Source: JANXQG01 sp963804375
GTDB taxonomy: Bacteria; Planctomycetota; Planctomycetia; Pirellulales; Thermoguttaceae
Reading direction: 5' to 3'
Length of the DNA stretch: 64,000 bases
Assembly: GCA_963804375.1 (NCBI GenBank)
Contig: CAWDQE010000023.1
Coordinates: 1-64,000 of the forward strand
How positions within the stretch are numbered: the first letter of the stretch is position 1; each line of letters opens with the position of its first letter. Below, piece after piece: positions 59,414 through 64,000 of this stretch. Position numbers and translations under genes: made by a program. The notes under the pieces are model-generated. The model was not told the DNA's origin. It searched no databases and was given only the letters and a program-made list of their open reading frames with translations.

Positions 59414-60821
59414 CTTGAGCAATGAATGCCAGATGTACAGCCAGGAGGACAATAACACGGTTCTTACGCCGGACATGAAGTACAGTGGTGCGATCCTGAA
59501 CGACAAATTCCTGCTTCCCGTCAAGGTGACCGGGTTGGACGACGGGACGTACAACTTGGATGTCCCTGGAGCGGGAATTAGGATTTGGGGCAACGCGGAC
59601 CGGTCTGGAGCGCCCTTGACGCAGGTTACGGTCGGCAGCACCGGCACGACCATGGTTTACGTCGAGGGTATCCAACAAGGCCAATGGCAACTGATATTGG
59701 GCGACAATCTCGATAAACTCACCGTCAATGTCTTTACGTTCAACGGGCCCCAGAACGTGCCGAATTTTTCAAACTATTCCTACAGCGTCACTGGAGCACA
59801 ACAAGTCCTTGGGCGGGAATTCCCGTGGACGGTACGCACGGTTGGTGCCGACGGGAACGTTCAAAGCAGTCAAGGTACGACAAGCGGTGGAGTTTATAGC
59901 GACCAGCCTGTATCCGTCCATTGGGGGCAAGGTGGTAAGAATGGGTTCGGCCAGATCTCGTACACGATCGACTCGTACTACACATGGTCCTACTATGTTA
60001 ACGTGGTCGGGATCACACTGGCGCCGCCTGGCGACGCGACGTGGGAGTTTCTCAAAATGGGCGTACCAGCCGTGGCCGCGCAGTACGGGGAACCCATAGA
60101 GAGCAAATTCAAGATGCCCAACGGATCGCTCGTCAAGAAGGTCAACTCTCTGTGGGTCCAATCGGCCCTCCGTACGGGCGGTATCGGCTCAGCCTGGGCG
60201 CAGGAACAGGTCACGCTCAGCGGCCCGGAGGCGAATTGGGGTACAGATCAAATAACCGTTGGCTTCGTGCAGAACGCGGTCAGCTTGTCAGCAAAAGCAA
60301 CGTATCAAACAGGGGTTCTCGTTCCTGAATTCAGCCCGCCGCTACCTCTCCTGGATTACGACAGCGACGAGCCTCCGTACTACGCGGTCAGGTACGACCG
60401 TGCAGCCGATCAGTATTACATTTTCCGCACCACAATCACCACAGGGGTGACCACCGGCAAGCTCCATTTCTCAGATATGCCGAACACTCTTGTTCCGTTG
60501 GAGTACCCAACACGTCCCCGGGACAAACTTACCGAGTTTACCGAGAAGTTAGGCTTTAGCTTGTACATCGTGGCACAGACGAAGGATACCTCCAACAACG
60601 CGAACAAGGTCTTCCCGGCGCTTGCGCAAGCGGACTGGACGATCAGCTTCCGCGCAACGTTTGTCGCAGGTAATTGGAAGCTCTTGAAGACCGTGACCCC
60701 CGCGAACATGCGGAAGGGATTTTGGACGATTCTGACATCGGGCTTGGAACCGCCCGTCGTAAGCGGCCCGTCGTTCAATTCCGTTTTTTCGGATCGGGTT
60801 TGGGTCGGTAGTGTTAACTAA
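59414..60821 (+). pseudogene. 3' part of the secreted-protein gene split by the transposon
   Basis: About 468 residues, open from the transposon end. The sequence is beta-rich and secreted-looking (ILNDKFLLPVKVTGLDDGTYNLDVPG, GSTGTTMVYVEGIQQGQWQLILGDN, GGKNGFGQISYTIDSYYTW). No family recognised. No own start with a ribosome-binding site exists; it continues in frame from SANARYW of the 5' part at 55333 once the transposon and one C are removed. The stop is at 60819-60821. Without its N-terminal signal it should not be exported. Confidence 0.6.
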
Positions 60822-60897
60822 TCGCGGGGTGGAGATTCAAAATCGGTCGCGGTGCTTTCCACGGGGATTCGGAAAGTCAAGCTGGCAGGGAGTGATG

Positions 60898-62143
60898 ATG
60901 AATCAGGAGACGAAACCGCAATCCTGGCGAATGACGCCGGGTTGCTTGCTAGCGGCACTCTTGGTGACGGAGGCCGTCCTGGTGCTTTGCCAACGGTTCG
61001 GCTGGCTTCCGGCGCGTTGGGCCAAGGGCTGGCCGCCGCTGGCCGCATGCGCGAGCGTCGGCGTCGTAGCCGTCGTCCTGATGCTTTGGCTCGCGGTGGC
61101 CCTGGCCGTGCGGCGGGGGTTCCAGTTCAGCCTCCGCTCCCTGCTTGGCCTGGTTGTGGCCGTCGCGATCCCGTGCAGTTGGTTCGTGACAGAAATGCGC
61201 AGCGCAAAGCGGCAGGCGGAGGCCGCGCGCGCGGTTGAGACATTTGGCGGAGTCGTCACCTATGACTACAACTACGACTTTCCTAATCCGAACGAATACC
61301 GGGCGCCCCCGGAATGCCTGCGAAACTTGCTCGGGACGGATTTTTTTTCCGAACGTCCTTGCAGTCAAAAGCCGCGTGAGCCCGAGTGGCCGTGCCTGGT
61401 GGTGGCCCAAGGCCGGGCCGAGGGACGCGGACCTTGCACATTTCGAGTCGCTGGGCCGGCTTCGCCGGTTGTGCCTCGATGGGGGGACGCATATCACGGA
61501 CGCCGGCTTGGAACATATCAGCAAGCTGAGCGGTCTCCGCGAACTAAGCCTTGAGGACACGGGGATTACGGGCGTCGGCTTGGCATACCTGGAGAGATTG
61601 AGCGACCTGACGACGTTAGACTTCTCCGAAACTCCGGTGGGAGATCGGGCCCTCGAACACCTGCGAGGGATGAACAAGCTCCAAATCCTAAATCTAAGTG
61701 CGACCGCTGTCACGGATTCCGGATTGGAGCACCTGGCACGCTTAACCGCGCTTGAAATCTTACGTCTCAATCGCACGCTCGTGACCGGGGCCGGCTTGGA
61801 ACACGTAGCCGGATTAGAAAACCTCAACGAACTGTGGCTCATCGAAGCACGGGTCACCGACGAAGGGCTGAGCCATATCAAGGGCCTGAGGCACCTCAGG
61901 ATACTAAGGCTCGCGCTAAATCCTAGGATCAGCGATGCCGGCCTAAAGTACATCGAGGGCCTGACGCAACTCGAGGAACTGGACCTAATAAATACCGGCG
62001 TATCGGATGCCGGGCTGGACCACCTCGCCCATTTGGTCAATCTCCGCCAGTTGTTCCTTGACTCACCAAGTACTTCGGTTACCGACGCTGGCGTGAAGAA
62101 ACTTCAGGGAGCGTTGCCGCACTGCGCGATAAACCCTCCCTAG
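60898..62143 (+). CDS. Membrane-anchored LRR protein, one frameshift
   Basis: ATG at 60898 has better spacing from AGGGAG than the one at 60895. It has two N-terminal membrane helices (LAALLVTEAVLVL, ASVGVVAVVLMLWLAVALAV) and the FSLRSLLGLVVAVAIPCSWF segment typical of planctomycete LRR/'inspector' proteins. This is followed by a region ending GTDFF; then, with one T removed from an eight-T run near 61345, FPNVLAVKSRV and about nine leucine-rich repeats (ITDAGLEHISKLSGLRELSLEDTGI and relatives). Total about 415 residues. The T8 overcall is the best-supported sequence error in the window. The LRRs point outside or into the periplasm and probably bind proteins. Confidence 0.75.
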
Positions 62144-62373
62144 ACCTCGAAAACGCCGTCGCGTTGACCGTCACCGCCGTCGTCTCGGCACGCCTTTTTG
62201 GGCCGTCGAGTTGTACGGGGGTATAACGGGTCCAGGGCCTGCAACCTTGAGCGGCATGAGTGGTATCGCCGCGGCTATGTTGATTAAATCCTGAAGGTTC
62301 GAATTGATTTACGCTGAAAAAAGACGTGCAAGTTGGCGCTTGGCTGCTGACCTGGGTGCCGACGAGGAGCATT

Positions 62374-64000
62374 GATGAACCCTAGGGTCCAGAAATCATC
62401 CATCGACGCCGCCATCCGGGTTCACCGCGAAGGTCGTCTTCGCGACGCACAGCAACTCTACCGCCGCATCCTCCAGAGGGAGCCAAACCATGCCGGCGCG
62501 CTTCATCTCTACGGCGTTATTCGCCAGCAGCGGGGCCGGCATGAAGAAGCCCTGGAACTGATCGGCCGGGCCATTGAACTGAAGCCCAAAGTGGCCGTCT
62601 ACCACAACAACTACGGTGCGGCCTTGTTTTCGCTTGAGCGGTTCGAGGAGGCGGAAGCGACGTTCCATCGCGCGCTGGCCATCCGCCCGAGCTACGCCGA
62701 TGCCCTCGCGAATCTGGGGATGGTCCAGACGGCGCTTGCCAAGGAAGACGCGGCCTTGGAAAGTCTCCAAAAGGCATTGCACTTCGATCCGCCGCACCGC
62801 GATGCACGGAAACGCTTGGCGGGACTGCTCCGCGACCTCGGTCGGAGCCAAGAAGCAGTCCAGGTCTTCGAACAGGCGCTGGCTGATCGCCCGGCCGCTG
62901 AGACTTACGCGGATTTCGGCAGCTTGCTGCTTACCCTCGGACAGGTCAAGGAAGCGGCGGCGGCGTACCGCATGGCGATCGGCCTGAAACCGGATTTCGC
63001 GGCGGCCCACTTTAATCTCGCACAATCGCTGGAAGAGCTACACGATGCCGCCAGCGCCCGGCAGCACTTCTTTCAGGCCGCACAGTTGCAACCTGACAGG
63101 CCGCTTTGGCGGCTCCGAGGGCTCACCTGCGGGCCGGCCGTCTTTGAGAACGCACAGGAAATTGAGGAGCATTCTGAGAGTTTTGAGAACGCGATCCACT
63201 ACGCTCCGCGTCATGGGTACGGCACAGGGCCTGTGCCTGCTAGTTTGGATGACATCGTGCAGGTGGGCCTGTTTCCCGGCTTTGCGCTGTCATACCACGG
63301 CCGGAACCAGCGGCGGCTCAAGGAACAGTTCGCCGCGTTTTACGAGCCCTATTTCCGCGACCAGACGCCCCCTACCGGCAGCGGCAATCGAAGCCGGCCG
63401 CGGATCGGCTTCCACGTCAGCCGACGGCACGAGCACATTTTCCTGGCTTGCATGCGAGGAATCATTGAACGGATAAGAGCGGAGCGATTTGAGATCGTGA
63501 TCCTTGCCCCGCGGGCCGTTGCGGCCTCGCTTGGAGGCCGGGGTCTGACGTTCGTTCCCTTGGGCGATTCGCTCCCCGGCGCGATCCGCCAGATCCGCGC
63601 GGCCGCCTGCGACTTGATCTACTATTGGGAGGTCGGCAGCGACCCGCTGAACTATTTTCTGCCCTTCGCGCGGCTGGCGCCCGTCCAATGCACTGGCTGG
63701 GCCTCGGCGATCACCTCCGGTGTTCCCGCAGTCGATTATTTCCTCTCCAGCGAACTGATCGAACGGCCGGGTTCCGAATCGCAGTATACGGAACGGTTGT
63801 GGAAGTCGCGAACGCTTTTTCGTTACGAGGAGCGTCTGCCGCCCACTGCGGTCGCGACTCCGGCCGACTTCGGCCTGCCCGAGGGCCGCCATTTGTACGT
63901 CTGCCTTCAAAACCCCTTGAAGCTGCATCCCGACTTCGATCCGCTTTTGGGCGGCGTCTTGGAAGCCGATCCGCGCGCTGGTGGTCCTGTCGGCGGACCC
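62374..64000 (+). CDS. TPR and GT41 (SPINDLY/OGT-like) glycosyltransferase, truncated by window end
   Basis: Open from the ATG at 62374 (GAGGAGCATTG upstream) to the end of the window, so at least 542 residues. N-terminal TPRs (residues ~5-230): RVHREGRLRDAQQLYRRIL, YGVIRQQRGRHEEALELIG, AVYHNNYGAALFSLERFEEAE, etc. The catalytic half starts near residue 310 (PRIGFHVSRRHEH) and has LAPVQCTGWASAITSGVPAVDYFLSS, the GT41 signature of bacterial and plant SPINDLY-type proteins, which transfer a sugar to Ser/Thr. At the very end the frame seems to slip (RAGGPVGGP where RALVVLSAD fits), a one-base indel near 63983. A palindrome (63221-63237) is read in frame as GTGPVP. Confidence 0.8.
63221..63237. 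repeat. Palindromic repeat in the glycosyltransferase gene
   Basis: GGCACAGGGCCTGTGCC followed by TGCTA, related to the outer arms of the repeat at 19481-19584. It lies between the TPR part and the catalytic part. Confidence 0.6.

Noticed and set aside
55320..59425. Target-site duplication at the four-gene transposon
   Set aside because: No repeat longer than a single C is seen beside the proposed ends; the ends rest on the inverted repeats only.

Overview
The window looks like GC-rich chromosome of a planctomycete (Pirellulales/Gemmatales-like). The signs are an extracellular-protein N-terminus with an LEPLESR-type motif (21.6 kb, and again at 55.28 kb), two PEP-CTERM-type proteins, a YD-repeat/autotransporter-repeat giant, CsgG-like plus TPR proteins with paralogues, SPINDLY-type glycosyltransferase, LRR proteins, an ECF sigma/anti-sigma pair, and the palindromic intergenic repeats common in that phylum. 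The assignment rests on family recognition only. No rRNA, tRNA or CRISPR was seen.

Layout. 0-2.8 kb: small ORFs separated by structured 114-183 bp repeats ending in CTATACAGC/GCTGTATAG, which looks like a gene-cassette array; one cassette carries a frameshifted metalloprotease. 2.8-5.5 kb: small genes and a primase-like gene with an inverted repeat upstream. 5.6-10.9 kb: about 5 kb with no credible gene, made of diverged copies of a long unit packed with perfect palindromes, one of which shows a compensatory change between copies. 11-13.2 kb: gene remnants. 13.4-21.3 kb: a CsgG-like/propeller/TPR protein, then a translationally coupled ECF sigma, membrane anti-sigma and exported protein, then a CsgG-like protein and a DNA-binding-like protein. 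21.5-34.6 kb: one very large secreted protein (beta-helix, autotransporter repeats, duplicated lectin-like domains, YD repeats), followed by a Hint-domain protein (34.7-36.6 kb) and a paralogue of the 13.4 kb gene (36.8-39.8 kb).

40.4-48.4 kb is a three-level nest. A type IIG-like restriction-methyltransferase gene is split by a group II intron; the intron's RT-maturase-HNH gene is itself split by a 2.66 kb serine-recombinase element. In silico removal of each layer restores the reading frame at the insertion point. Closing the inner element into a circle creates a complete small ORF with its own ribosome-binding site across the junction. 48.7-52.8 kb: a sigma-like protein, membrane proteins, a PEP-CTERM propeller and truncated T4SS-ATPase and RAYT genes. 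54-60.8 kb: a HAF-repeat PEP-CTERM protein, then a secreted-protein gene split by a 4.08 kb four-gene transposon that encodes two different DDE transposases and two HTH proteins between recognisable terminal inverted repeats. 60.9-64 kb: an LRR membrane protein and a TPR-GT41 glycosyltransferase cut by the window end.

Many long genes carry one-base shifts, most of them at short homopolymers. Uncorrected sequencing error is the simplest explanation, so 'frameshifted' below does not by itself mean dead.
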